A stretch of DNA of 64,000 nucleotides from Sphingomonas sp. (GTDB lineage: Bacteria > Pseudomonadota > Alphaproteobacteria > Sphingomonadales > Sphingomonadaceae): contig NZ_JAFKMA010000002.1 in assembly GCF_017304635.1 (NCBI RefSeq), positions 391,244 to 455,243 on the forward strand, read 5' to 3'. Below are positions 8,422 through 17,419 of this stretch, piece by piece. A program made the translations under genes and the position numbers. Under the pieces are notes generated by a model, which saw nothing but the letters and a program-made list of their open reading frames with translations, was not told where the DNA came from and did no database searches. Numbering within the stretch: the first letter of the stretch is position 1; every line of letters begins with the position of its first letter.

Positions 8422-10545
8422 ATGACGTTCCGCCGAGTTCTGACCGCCGCCGCGCTGGGATGCGCGGCGATCGGCAGTGCCCATGCCCAGACCAGCGAAG
8501 ACAATCGCGCCGCCGACGCGCTGGCCGCCGACATGCGGCTGCTCGCCGCCAACCCGCTCGACATCGAGGCGCTGGTCACGGCCGGCGAACTGACGCTGAA
8601 GCTGGGCGATCCGACCGCCGCCGCCGGTTTCTTTACGCGCGCGGAAAAGCTCGATCCGAACAATCCACGGGTCAAGGCGGGGTGGGGCAGCCTGATGGTC
8701 CGCGCCGAACGCCCGGGCGAAGCGCTGCGCCGGTTCCAAGAGGCCGAGGCGCGCGGGCTCGACCCGGCGCGCTATGCCGCTGACCGCGGCCTCGCCTATG
8801 ATCTGGTCGGGCAGCAGGAGCGCGCGCAACGCGATTATCGGCTGGTGCTGCGGAACGGTGTCGATGATGAAGTGACGCGGCGTTACGCACTGTCGCTCGC
8901 TATTTCGGGGCGGAAGGACGAGGCGCTGAAGCTGCTCGACCCGCTGTTGCTGCGCAGCGATCGCGCGGCGTGGCGCAGCCGCGCGTTCGTGCTGGCGATG
9001 ACCGGCGACACGGCGGGCGCGGAGAAGATCGCGCAGACGATGATGTCGCCGGGGCTGGGCGCAGGGCTGGCGCCGTTCTTCCGTCGCCTGCCGCAACTGT
9101 CCGCCGCCGATCGTGCCTTCGCGGTCAATTTTGGCGAGCTTGCGGAGACGCCGGCGCGGGTCGCCGATGCGCGGCTGGTCCCGGCCTTGCCGACGCTCGG
9201 ACCCGATCCCTATGCGCCGAAGCCGGTGGTCGCGGCGCTGCCGGCACCGGTGATGGTCGCCGACACCGGCAACAAGCGCGACAAACGACGCCGGCGCAAC
9301 GAAGCGCCCGTCGCGGTTGCTCGCGCGCCCGCGCCCTCGCCGACACCGACGCCGACACCTGCTCCAACGGCCGTCGCGATGGTGCCGCCTCCTTCCGCCG
9401 CGCCGCGCATGACCACGGTGCCGCCGCGCGTCGCTGTCGCGCCTGTTACGACGCCGCCAAGCGCCCCGATCGTCGCCGTCGCCGTTCCGATTCGGACCCT
9501 GTCGACCCCGGCTCCGACGCCGACACCGGTTCGCTCGGCACCGACGATAGCAGCGTCGTCGACCGTGCCGCCGGTGATCGTCCGGCCAACCCCCACTCCT
9601 GTCCCGACCTCGCCGGTCTCGACGGCGAGCCCGGCGACGATCGCTCGCGTTGCCGCGGCCGAGCCGACTCCACCCGTCGTCGTCCCGGCCGCGCCGGTCG
9701 CCACGCCGGAGCCGCCCCAACGCGGCGTCGCCGATCAGCCGAGCGCGGCGGAAGCCGGCGTTCCCGCGCCGACCGTCGTCGCGCGCGCCAGCGAGGACAG
9801 CGTGCTCGCCCGGATCGTCGCCAACACCGTCGCGACGCCGGCACCGGCGCCGCGTCCCGCGCCCACTCCCGTTCAGATCGCCAAGGCCGAACCGAAGCCC
9901 GCTGCCACCAAGGCACCGACGAAATCGACTCGCACGCGTGCCGGCAAGGACGAGACGGCGACCACCGACGCGCCCGTGACGACCGCGCGGACCAAGCGCG
10001 GTCGCGATCTCGCCGCGGCGATCCCGGACGACAGCGGCGTGCCGACCCGCGATGCGCGCGGCCGCCCGATCAAGGTCGCGGTCGCCGACGACGTGCCCGC
10101 GCTCGACAAGAACGGCTGCCCGCTGCCGCCGACCCCGACCAAGAGCAGGACGTCGGGCAAGCGCGGCGCGACGGCCGCCGCCGCTCGCAAGGTGCCGTTG
10201 TCGGCGAAGTGCAAGGCGCTCGCCGCTGCGGCGGCCGAAAAGGCGAAGGCCGATGCCGAGGCGAAGAGCTCGCCGGCGCGTGTCTGGGTCCAGGTCGCGG
10301 GCGGTGCCAACGAGGCAAGTCTCGAAAAAGCGTGGCAGATCATGCGCGACCGCGCGCCGGCCCTGTTGCGCGGGCGGCAGGGCTGGACGACGCCGCTGCG
10401 CGCCACCAACCGCGTGCTGACCGGTCCGTTTAACGATACGGATGAGGCGCAGAGCTTCGTGAACAAGCTGACCAAGGCCGGCGTCCCCGCCTTCGTCTTC
10501 ACCAGCACCAAGGGCCAGAAGGTCGAGAAGCTGAGCGGGAAGTAG
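8422..10545 (+). CDS. Secreted SPOR-domain protein with TPR region
   Basis: 707 residues. The N-terminus is a signal peptide ending AHAQ (cut after about residue 23). Residues ~25-220 are Ala/Leu-rich helical repeats of the tetratricopeptide type, e.g. GELTLKLGDPTAAAGFFTRA and KLDPNNPRVKAGWGSLM. The middle ~300 residues are a low-complexity Pro/Thr/Ala/Lys linker. The last ~80 residues (RVWVQVAGGANEASLEKAWQ to FVFTSTKGQKV) are a SPOR domain, which binds glycan strands lacking stem peptides at the septum. A periplasmic cell-wall or division role is inferred from the SPOR domain and proximity to ftsZ. The linker length is likely variable. Confidence 0.85.
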   Translation: MTFRRVLTAAALGCAAIGSAHAQTSEDNRAADALAADMRLLAANPLDIEALVTAGELTLKLGDPTAAAGFFTRAEKLDPNNPRVKAGWGSLMVRAERPGEALRRFQEAEARGLDPARYAADRGLAYDLVGQQERAQRDYRLVLRNGVDDEVTRRYALSLAISGRKDEALKLLDPLLLRSDRAAWRSRAFVLAMTGDTAGAEKIAQTMMSPGLGAGLAPFFRRLPQLSAADRAFAVNFGELAETPARVADARLVPALPTLGPDPYAPKPVVAALPAPVMVADTGNKRDKRRRRNEAPVAVARAPAPSPTPTPTPAPTAVAMVPPPSAAPRMTTVPPRVAVAPVTTPPSAPIVAVAVPIRTLSTPAPTPTPVRSAPTIAASSTVPPVIVRPTPTPVPTSPVSTASPATIARVAAAEPTPPVVVPAAPVATPEPPQRGVADQPSAAEAGVPAPTVVARASEDSVLARIVANTVATPAPAPRPAPTPVQIAKAEPKPAATKAPTKSTRTRAGKDETATTDAPVTTARTKRGRDLAAAIPDDSGVPTRDARGRPIKVAVADDVPALDKNGCPLPPTPTKSRTSGKRGATAAAARKVPLSAKCKALAAAAAEKAKADAEAKSSPARVWVQVAGGANEASLEKAWQIMRDRAPALLRGRQGWTTPLRATNRVLTGPFNDTDEAQSFVNKLTKAGVPAFVFTSTKGQKVEKLSGK

Positions 10546-10607
10546 GGGAGGCAGGAAGCAGGGAGCAGTAATAGGAAGTGACACGCCCTATCGTTTCGCC
10601 TTCCGGA

Positions 10608-10650
10608 TCCCTGTTCCCTGTTCCCTGTTCCCTGTTCCCTGTTCCCTCGT
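10608..10650. repeat. Tandem 7-bp repeat (TCCCTGT)n upstream of dgt
   Basis: Five consecutive TCCCTGT units (10608-10642) plus a decayed sixth (TCCCTCGT) lie 20-60 bp before the dgt start. This is a simple-sequence tract prone to slippage; as a 7-mer outside the coding region it could change promoter or leader length. Confidence 0.9.
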
Positions 10651-10669
10651 CTGTGACTACATCGCCGCG

Positions 10670-11836
10670 ATGTCCGCGCTCGCCCCCTACGCCTCCGATC
10701 CCGCGCTCAGCGCTGGGCGGCTCTATCCCGAGGAGGAGACCACCGCGCGGGGGCCGCGCGACGCGTTCCAGCGCGACCGCGACCGCGTCATCCATTCGAT
10801 CAGTTTCCGGCGGCTCCGCCACAAGACTCAAGTATTCCTTGCCCCCGACGGCGATCACTTCCGCGTTCGCCTGACGCACAGCCTGGAGGTCGCGCAGATC
10901 GGCCGCACCATCGCGCGGGCGCTCGGGCTCAACGAGGACCTGACCGAGGCATTGTGCCTCGCGCACGATATCGGCCATCCGCCGTTCGGCCATGCCGGGG
11001 AGGATGCGCTGCAGGCCGCGCTGGCGGGGCAGGGCGGGTTCGATCACAACGGCAACACGCTGCGCGCGCTGACGCTGATCGACAGTCCGTATCCGCGCTT
11101 TCCGGGGCTCAACCTGACATGGGAGACGCTGGAGGGTCTGGCCAAGCATAACGGCCCGGTCGCGTCGCCCCAATGGGCGCTGACCGCGGCCGACGATGCG
11201 TTCCCGCTCGAACTCGAAACGTTCGCGTCGCTGGAGGCGCAGGTCGCGGCGCTGGCCGACGACATCGCCTATGACAATCACGACATCGACGACGGGCTGC
11301 GCGCCGGGCTGCTGAGCCTCGACCAGATCCTGGCGGTGCCGATGATCGCCGCGCGCTGGGACCAGTGCCGCGCGCGCTTCCCCGACATCGCGCCGGCGCG
11401 GTTGGCGGGCGAGCTGGTCCGCGGCCAGATCGGCGCGATGGTCAACGACCTGATCGCGACGAGCCGTGCCGCGATCGCCGACGCACGCGTGACCTCGTCC
11501 GACGATGTCCGCGATGTCGGGCGCGCGTTGATCGCCTTTTCCGACCGGATGCGCGAGGACGAGCGCACGCTGAAACGCTTCATGTACGCCAACCTCTACC
11601 ACCATCCCTCGCAATTGGCGGCGGCGGCGAAGGCTCAGCAGATCGTCGGCGGCCTGTTCGACGCTTATCGCGCCGATCCGTCGCTGATGACCGGTGATTG
11701 GCCCGCGCACCTTCCCGCCGACGAGCCGTGGCGCAGCCGCCACATCGCCGACTACATCGCCGGGATGACCGATCGCTATGCCATCGCCCGCTATCGCGAG
11801 GCGGTCGGCCCGATCGACCTGCCCGAGGGGTTCTGA
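10670..11836 (+). CDS. dgt: Deoxyguanosinetriphosphate triphosphohydrolase-like protein (HD domain)
   Basis: 388-residue HD-superfamily phosphohydrolase of the dGTPase type, which splits dGTP/dNTPs to deoxynucleoside and triphosphate. Family marks are the N-terminal RDAFQRDRDRVIHSISFRRL, RLRHKTQVF, HSLEVAQIGRTIARALGL, and the metal-binding LAHDIGHPPFGHAGE with the HD pair. A second conserved histidine/aspartate region DDIAYDNHDIDDG follows. It belongs to the short 'dGTPase-like' subgroup common in alphaproteobacteria. The leader carries a 7-bp tandem repeat. It stands alone between two SPOR/DUF genes. Confidence 0.93.
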   Translation: MSALAPYASDPALSAGRLYPEEETTARGPRDAFQRDRDRVIHSISFRRLRHKTQVFLAPDGDHFRVRLTHSLEVAQIGRTIARALGLNEDLTEALCLAHDIGHPPFGHAGEDALQAALAGQGGFDHNGNTLRALTLIDSPYPRFPGLNLTWETLEGLAKHNGPVASPQWALTAADDAFPLELETFASLEAQVAALADDIAYDNHDIDDGLRAGLLSLDQILAVPMIAARWDQCRARFPDIAPARLAGELVRGQIGAMVNDLIATSRAAIADARVTSSDDVRDVGRALIAFSDRMREDERTLKRFMYANLYHHPSQLAAAAKAQQIVGGLFDAYRADPSLMTGDWPAHLPADEPWRSRHIADYIAGMTDRYAIARYREAVGPIDLPEGF

Positions 11837-11925
11837 CGCGACATTCGGCGGCCAAGTCAGGGCCGCTCTGGGACAATTGTGCGACAATGCTGCGGTAGGT
11901 CGAGCGTCGAGAAGGAGACACGCGC

Positions 11926-13485
11926 ATGGCCGATGCCAGCATTGCGCTCAATCGCTTCGGGCTCGGTGCCCGACCCGACGAGAGCGTTCCGGCGGATCCG
12001 AAGGGGTGGCTGCACCGCCAGTTGGAGGCGTTCGAACCGCAGCCGGCGGCGATCGGCGCCGTGCCGGGACGCGAAAAGGTCGCGGGCGAACTCGCCGATT
12101 GCTACGAACAGCAACGCATGTTGCGGCAACAGGGCATCACGCGGCGCAGGCCCGCCGCGGCGCCCGGCGCAGCGCTGCCCTCCGGGGCCGTTGCTGCGCC
12201 GTTGCCCGGTGCGCCGGCCGAGGGTGCGGCCACCGCGATGCAAATGGCGCCCGGCGCGCCGCCGGCACCCGCCGCTCCGCCGATCCAGGGCAATCCCGCG
12301 ATGGCCGCACGACGCGTCGCAGGGCAGGAGATGCGCCAGGATTATGTCGATCATGTCGGTGCGCGGATCGATGCCGCGCTGCTGTCGCCGACGCCGTTCG
12401 CCGATCGCCTCGCGCATTTCTGGGCCAACCATTTCGCCGTCTCGATCGACAAGCTGCAAGTCATCGGCTTGGCTGGTCCGCTCGAGTTCGAGGCGATCCG
12501 CCCGCATCTGATGGGTAAGTTCGGCGACATGGTGAATGCGGTCGAGCGGCATCCGGCTATGCTGCTCTATCTCGACCAGGCGGTGTCGATCGGCCCCAAC
12601 AGCACAGCGGGGCAGTTCGCGCAGCGGCGTCCGCGCCCGGGCGGCAACAAGCTCGGCCTCAACGAGAATCTCGCGCGCGAGATCATGGAACTGCACACGC
12701 TCGGCGTGCGGTCGGTCTACACCCAGGCCGACGTGACCGAGTTCGCGCGCGCGCTGACCGGCTGGACCGTCTCCGGCATCGGGCGCGGGCCGGGGGCGCG
12801 GATGGCGGGGACCGACGGCAGGCCGGGCGAGTTCGTCTTCGCCGAACGGCTGCACGAGCCCGGCGAGCGTACCATCATCGGCCGGCGGTACGGCCAAGGC
12901 GGCGAGCGGCAGGCGCAGGCGGTGCTCGACACGCTGGCGACGCATCCCGCGACCGCCCAGCACATCGCGACCAAGCTGGCGCGCCACTTCGCCGGCGACA
13001 CCCCGCCGCCGGCGTTGGTCGCGCGGTTGCAGGCGAGTTTCCTCAAGACCGGCGGTGACTTGCCGTCACTTTATCGCGTGCTGATCGACAGCCCCGAATG
13101 CTGGACGCCCGCGCCGGTCAAGTTCAAGACGCCGTGGGAGTGGAGCGTCTCCACCTATCGCGCGCTCGGCCTCAAGCAGGTGCAGCCGCTCGCTGGCGTG
13201 GGGTTGCTCAACCAGCTCGGCCAGCCCACCTGGAAGCCGGGATCGCCCGCCGGCTATGACGACATCGCCGCGAGCTGGGCCGGACCCGACGCGCTGCTCC
13301 GCCGGGTCGAGGCGGCGGAACGCTTCGCGACTCGCGCCGGAGCGCAGGTCGATGCGCGCAGCCTCGCACCGAAACTCTTCCCGGCCGCGCTGACGCCGGC
13401 CACCGAACAGGCGCTCGCGCGCGCGGAAAGCCCCGGCCAGGGGCTCGCGCTGCTGCTGGTGTCGCCCGAAATGCTCAGGAGGTAA
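11926..13485 (+). CDS. DUF1800 family protein
   Basis: 519 residues. The start MADASIALNRFGLGARPDE and the central block ADRLAHFWANHFAVSIDK, then GLNENLAREIMELHTLGV and VTEFARALTGWTV, are the hallmark segments of DUF1800. The biochemical function is unknown; the family is nearly always encoded next to a DUF1501 protein, as here (2-bp gap). An AAGGAGA site precedes the ATG. Residues ~75-125 form an Ala/Pro-rich insert between the first helices and the core. No clear signal peptide is visible, unlike its partner. Confidence 0.9.
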   Translation: MADASIALNRFGLGARPDESVPADPKGWLHRQLEAFEPQPAAIGAVPGREKVAGELADCYEQQRMLRQQGITRRRPAAAPGAALPSGAVAAPLPGAPAEGAATAMQMAPGAPPAPAAPPIQGNPAMAARRVAGQEMRQDYVDHVGARIDAALLSPTPFADRLAHFWANHFAVSIDKLQVIGLAGPLEFEAIRPHLMGKFGDMVNAVERHPAMLLYLDQAVSIGPNSTAGQFAQRRPRPGGNKLGLNENLAREIMELHTLGVRSVYTQADVTEFARALTGWTVSGIGRGPGARMAGTDGRPGEFVFAERLHEPGERTIIGRRYGQGGERQAQAVLDTLATHPATAQHIATKLARHFAGDTPPPALVARLQASFLKTGGDLPSLYRVLIDSPECWTPAPVKFKTPWEWSVSTYRALGLKQVQPLAGVGLLNQLGQPTWKPGSPAGYDDIAASWAGPDALLRRVEAAERFATRAGAQVDARSLAPKLFPAALTPATEQALARAESPGQGLALLLVSPEMLRR

Positions 13486-13487
13486 TC

Positions 13488-14639
13488 ATGCTCGACCGCC
13501 GCTCCTTCATCGTCAACGGCGCGGGGCTCGCCGCGCTGACGCTGGCGCCGCGCATGGCGTTCGCCAAGGCCGAGACCGACCGCCGCTTTGTCTTCATCAT
13601 CCAGCGCGGCGCCGCCGACGGGCTCGGCACGATCGGCGCGGTCGGCGATCCCGCCTTCGCCGGCGCGCGAGGGCAACTCGCGGCCGACTTCGCGAACGCC
13701 AAGAAGCTCGACAGCATGTTCGCGCTGCACCCGGCGATGACTTCGCTCGGCCAGATGTACGACGGCGGCGAGGCATTGTTCGCGCACGCGGTCGCCTCGC
13801 CGTACCGCGATCGCTCGCATTTCGACGGGCAGAACGTGCTCGAAAGCGGCGGACTCGGCGCGTACCAGGTCAAGGACGGCTGGCTCAATCGCATGCTCGG
13901 GGTAATCCCGTCGGGCGAGGCGAAAGCGATCGCGGTATCGGCCACGGTGCCGCTGGCGCTGCGTGGGAGCCATGAAGTGTCGAGCTACGCTCCGTCGGCG
14001 CTGCCGCAAGCGTCGGACGACCTGATGGCGCGGGTGGCGGCGCTCTATCAGGGCGACGGTCAGCTCCATGGCCTGTGGTCGGAAGCGATGAGCACGCGGA
14101 TGCTGACCGGCGACCTGACGGCCGCGAACGCCGCCAATGCCGCGGCGACGGGCACGCTCGCCGCCAAGCTGCTCGCCCCCGCTAACGGCGCGCGGATCGC
14201 GATGATCGAGACCGGCGGGTGGGATACCCATGCCGGGCAGCGCGGGCGGCTGGCGGCGCAGCTCAAGGGGCTCGACGCGATGCTGGCGGCGCTCAAGACC
14301 GGGATGGGCCCCGACTGGAGCCGGACGATGGTGGTGGTCGCAACCGAGTTCGGCCGCACCGTCGCGGTCAACGGCACCGGCGGCAGCGATCACGGCACCG
14401 GCTCGGCGGCGATGCTGGTCGGCGGCGCGGTGAAAGGTGGGCGCGTACTCGCCGACTGGCCCGGGTTGGCACACGGGCAGCTGTACGAGAATCGCGATCT
14501 CAGGCCGACGCTCGGGCTGGACCAGTTCGTGGCGGGCGCAGTCGCCGGCCATTATTCGGTCGAACCGGCGCGCGTGATGGCGACGCTGTTCCCCGACACG
14601 AAGGGTGCGGCGGCGGTGCAGGGACTGGCGCGGGCGTAA
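13488..14639 (+). CDS. DUF1501 family protein, Tat-exported
   Basis: 383 residues with a twin-arginine signal: LDRRSFIVNGAGLAALTLAP ending in AFAKA, so export through Tat (tatABC are ~6 kb downstream). The mature protein resembles the sulfatase/alkaline-phosphatase-fold DUF1501 group: VFIIQRGAADGL, DRSHFDGQNVLESGG, ETGGWDTHAGQ, VVVATEFGRTV and GGSDHGTGSAAMLVGG carry the conserved Asp/His residues typical of metal ligands. AGGAGGT lies just upstream of the ATG. It forms a two-gene operon with the DUF1800 gene. Substrate unknown. Confidence 0.9.
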   Translation: MLDRRSFIVNGAGLAALTLAPRMAFAKAETDRRFVFIIQRGAADGLGTIGAVGDPAFAGARGQLAADFANAKKLDSMFALHPAMTSLGQMYDGGEALFAHAVASPYRDRSHFDGQNVLESGGLGAYQVKDGWLNRMLGVIPSGEAKAIAVSATVPLALRGSHEVSSYAPSALPQASDDLMARVAALYQGDGQLHGLWSEAMSTRMLTGDLTAANAANAAATGTLAAKLLAPANGARIAMIETGGWDTHAGQRGRLAAQLKGLDAMLAALKTGMGPDWSRTMVVVATEFGRTVAVNGTGGSDHGTGSAAMLVGGAVKGGRVLADWPGLAHGQLYENRDLRPTLGLDQFVAGAVAGHYSVEPARVMATLFPDTKGAAAVQGLARA

Positions 14640-14640
14640 G

Positions 14641-14765
14641 ATCCTCTCCGTTCACGGGGAAGTGGCGCGCGTAGCGCGGCGGAGGGGGAGCGCCGCGAGC
14701 GTTGCGCGTGCGGCTTGCCCCCTCCGTCAGCCTGCGGCTGCCACCTCCCCGCAAGCGGGGAGGAT
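14641..14765. repeat. Composite inverted repeat before argS
   Basis: Outer arms ATCCTCTCCG... (14641-14666) and ...CGGGGAGGAT (14740-14765) are imperfect reverse complements over 26 bp. Between them sit inner complementary GC-rich blocks (GGCGGAGGGGGA near 14678 against CCCCCTCCGTC near 14720). This is a mobile-looking intergenic palindrome, distinct in sequence from the other repeat families in the window. Confidence 0.75.
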
Positions 14766-14824
14766 TTGAAGCGAACGATCCCTTCGGCTACAGGCGCCGC
14801 TTCCTGTCATCGTCGGATCCGAAC

Positions 14825-16552
14825 ATGCCGCTTTATCCCCGTTTTGCCGCGCATATCGATGCGGCGCTCGATGCCCTGACCGCGAGCGGTGACTTGCCGG
14901 CGGGGCTGGCGCGCGGGGCCGTAACGGTCGAGCCGCCGCGCGACGCCAGCCATGGCGATCTCGCGACCAACGCGGCGATGGTGCTGGCCAAGCCCGCCGG
15001 GACCAATCCGCGCGCGCTGGCGGAAAAGATCGCGGCCGAACTGGCGAAGGTCGATCAGGTCGCCGCGGTCGCGGTCGCCGGTCCCGGCTTCATCAATCTC
15101 ACGCTGACCGATGCGACGTGGCGGAGCGAGCTCGCCGCGATCGTCGATGGCGGCGATGTCTATGGCCGCTCGACCAAAGGGCAGGGGCAGACGGTCAACA
15201 TCGAATATGTCTCGGCCAACCCGACCGGCCCGATGCACATGGGGCATTGCCGGGGGGCGGTGGTCGGCGACGCCTTGGCGTCGCTGCTCGAATGGGGCGG
15301 CGCGACGGTCATCCGCGAATATTACGTCAACGATGCCGGCGGTCAGGTCGACGTGCTCGCGCGCTCCGCGCACCTGCGGTACCGCGAGGCGCTGGGCGAG
15401 GCGGTCGGCGAGATTCCCGAGGGGCTGTACCCCGGCGATTATCTGATCCCGGTCGGCCAGGCGCTGGCGCAGGAGTTCGGCGACAAGTACGCGGCCGCGC
15501 CGGAGAGCGAGTGGGTCGTGCTGTTCCGGACGACCGCGGTCGCGGCGATGATGGCGCTCATCAAGGCCGACTTGGCGTTACTCGGCATTCATCACGATCT
15601 GTTCTCCTCCGAGGCGGCGTTGCAGGCCGCGAAGAAGCCCGAGGCGGCGGAGGCGGAACTGCGCGCGCGGGGCCTCGTCTATGACGGCGTGCTCGAAGCG
15701 CCGAAGGGCGAAACGCCGGAGGATTGGGAGCCGGTCGAGCTGCCGCTGTTCCGCTCGTCGCAGTTCGGCGACGACCAGGATCGTCCGATCAAGAAGTCGA
15801 ACGGTAGCTGGACCTATTTCGGTGCCGATCTCGCCTACCATTGGCAGAAGGCGCAGACCGCCGACGCGCTGATCGACATTTGGGGCGCGGATCATGCCGG
15901 GACGGTCAAGCGGATCGTCGCGGCGGTGCAGGCGCTGACCGAAGGGCGGACGCGGTTCGACGTCAAATTGGTCCAGATGGTGCGGCTGTTGCGTGGTGGC
16001 GAACCGGTCAAAATGTCCAAGCGGGCCGGTAACTTCGTGACGCTTGCTGACGTCGTGCGCGAAGTCGGCAAGGACGTCGTGCGCTTCACCATGCTGACCC
16101 GCAAGGCGGATGCGCAAATGGATTTCGACTTCGCCAAGGTGGTGGAGGCGTCGAAGGACAATCCGGTATTCTACGTTCAGTACGCCCATGCCCGAATCGC
16201 GTCGCTCGGCCGGCGGGCGGCGGAGGCGGGAATCACGTGCGGTGCCGCCGACCTGTCCCTTCTTGATACGGAAGACTTGGCGCTGGTGAAGCTGGCCGCG
16301 CAATTCCCGCGGGTGGTGGAGACCGCGGCGGCAGCCCGCGAGCCGCATCGGATTGCGTTCTATCTCTATGACTTGGCGGCGGAATTTCATGCGGCTTGGA
16401 ATGTCGGCAACGACTGGCCGGAGCGCCGCTTTGTCCTGACCGATAACCACGATCTCACCTGCGCGCGGCTTTTCCTGGGACGTGCGATCGGGCAGATTAT
16501 CCGCAATGGTCTCGCCATCATGGGGGTCGAGGCGGTCGAGGAGATGAAGTGA
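14825..16552 (+). CDS. argS: Arginyl-tRNA synthetase
   Basis: Class I aminoacyl-tRNA synthetase, 575 residues. Visible are the N-terminal add-1 domain with [20 protein letters not shown], then [15 protein letters not shown], whose HMGH is the HIGH motif, the KMSK loop as [10 protein letters not shown], and a C-terminal DALR anticodon-binding domain ([15 protein letters not shown] onward). The ATG at 14825 is chosen because conserved sequence begins right there; an in-frame upstream start would run through the repeat. The stop overlaps the next gene (TGATG). Confidence 0.97.
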   Translation: MPLYPRFAAHIDAALDALTASGDLPAGLARGAVTVEPPRDASHGDLATNAAMVLAKPAGTNPRALAEKIAAELAKVDQVAAVAVAGPGFINLTLTDATWRSELAAIVDGGDVYGRSTKGQGQTVNIEYVSANPTGPMHMGHCRGAVVGDALASLLEWGGATVIREYYVNDAGGQVDVLARSAHLRYREALGEAVGEIPEGLYPGDYLIPVGQALAQEFGDKYAAAPESEWVVLFRTTAVAAMMALIKADLALLGIHHDLFSSEAALQAAKKPEAAEAELRARGLVYDGVLEAPKGETPEDWEPVELPLFRSSQFGDDQDRPIKKSNGSWTYFGADLAYHWQKAQTADALIDIWGADHAGTVKRIVAAVQALTEGRTRFDVKLVQMVRLLRGGEPVKMSKRAGNFVTLADVVREVGKDVVRFTMLTRKADAQMDFDFAKVVEASKDNPVFYVQYAHARIASLGRRAAEAGITCGAADLSLLDTEDLALVKLAAQFPRVVETAAAAREPHRIAFYLYDLAAEFHAAWNVGNDWPERRFVLTDNHDLTCARLFLGRAIGQIIRNGLAIMGVEAVEEMK

Positions 16553-17274
16553 TGGCGGGCGCCCAGTGGAGCGAGCCGACCGTGACCGACGATGATCGGT
16601 TGCCGTGGCTGGAAACGGCGGATGACGAGCAGCCGACCTCGCTCGGCCGCGTGATCGGGCTGGTGCTGGTCGGGCTGGTCGCGCTCGCGGCGATCTTCGG
16701 TGGCGTCTACTGGTTCAAACATCGCCCGCAGCCGGCCGGCAACGGCGACCTGATCGCGCCGCCGGTGGGACCGTACAAGGTCAAGCCGGACGATGCCGGC
16801 GGGCTGAAGGTGCAGGGCGAGGGCGATGCCGCGGTCGCGGCGAGCGGCGGTGCCGGCGGCAACGGCGCGATCGCCGCCAAGAACCTGCCCGAGACGCCGA
16901 TCGTCGGGAAGAAGGCGCCGTCGGGCACGTCGGCCAGCGGCGGATCCTCGACCGCGACCGCCAGCGTCGCCGGGTCGGGCGGCAAGCTGACCGCGCCGCC
17001 GCCCGGACGCCCGGTGCCGATCTCGTCGGGCGGGGGCGGTGGCGCGCTGGTCCAGCTCGGCTCGTTCCCGAGCGAGGGCAGCGCCAATTCGGCGTGGAGT
17101 CAGTTGTCGAAGCGCTTCAGCTATCTCGCCAACCTCGGCAAATCGATCGAGAAGGCGGAAGTCAATGGCCGCACCTTCTATCGCCTGAAGGTCAATGCCG
17201 GCAGCGCGAGCGCGGCGCAGGACCTGTGTGGCAAGATCAAGGTCGCCGGCGAGGCGTGCATCGTCACGAGTTGA
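16552..17274 (+). CDS. Membrane-anchored SPOR-domain protein
   Basis: 240 residues. A short cytoplasmic N-terminus with DDRLPWLETADDE is followed by one transmembrane helix (about residues 35-56, VIGLVLVGLVALAAIFGGVYW), a Gly/Ala/Ser/Pro-rich periplasmic linker, and a C-terminal SPOR domain (GALVQLGSFPSEGSANSAWS to ASAAQDLCGKIKVAGEACIV). The domain binds denuded septal peptidoglycan. The start overlaps the argS stop. This architecture is regularly found between argS and nagZ in alphaproteobacteria, which supports a cell-wall role together with NagZ downstream. Confidence 0.88.
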   Translation: MAGAQWSEPTVTDDDRLPWLETADDEQPTSLGRVIGLVLVGLVALAAIFGGVYWFKHRPQPAGNGDLIAPPVGPYKVKPDDAGGLKVQGEGDAAVAASGGAGGNGAIAAKNLPETPIVGKKAPSGTSASGGSSTATASVAGSGGKLTAPPPGRPVPISSGGGGGALVQLGSFPSEGSANSAWSQLSKRFSYLANLGKSIEKAEVNGRTFYRLKVNAGSASAAQDLCGKIKVAGEACIVTS

Positions 17275-17276
17275 GC

Positions 17277-17413
17277 GTTCCCCTCCCGCTTGCGGGAGGG
17301 GCTAGGGGTGGGCAAAGAAGCGGCCGGGACCCAGTCCCGATCGCTTTTTTGTGGCAGCACAAATGCTGGCCGCGCGTACGCCCACCCCCGACCCCTCCCG
17401 CGAGCGGGAGGGG
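17277..17413. repeat. Palindromic intergenic repeat (CCCTCCCGC family), copy 2
   Basis: The left unit 17277-17313 is identical to 3489-3525. The complementary right unit (CCCACCCCCGACCCCTCCC...GGGAGGGGAG) begins near 17381, with ~65 unrelated bp between. As with copy 1, the right end makes the ribosome binding site of the next gene, nagZ. Confidence 0.87.
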
Positions 17414-17419
17414 AGAGAG

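Noticed and set aside
8302-10584. Very long minus-strand frame (760 aa) opposite the SPOR protein
   Set aside because: Composition artefact of the GC-rich linker region; no start signal and no family features, whereas the plus-strand protein has a signal peptide and a SPOR domain.
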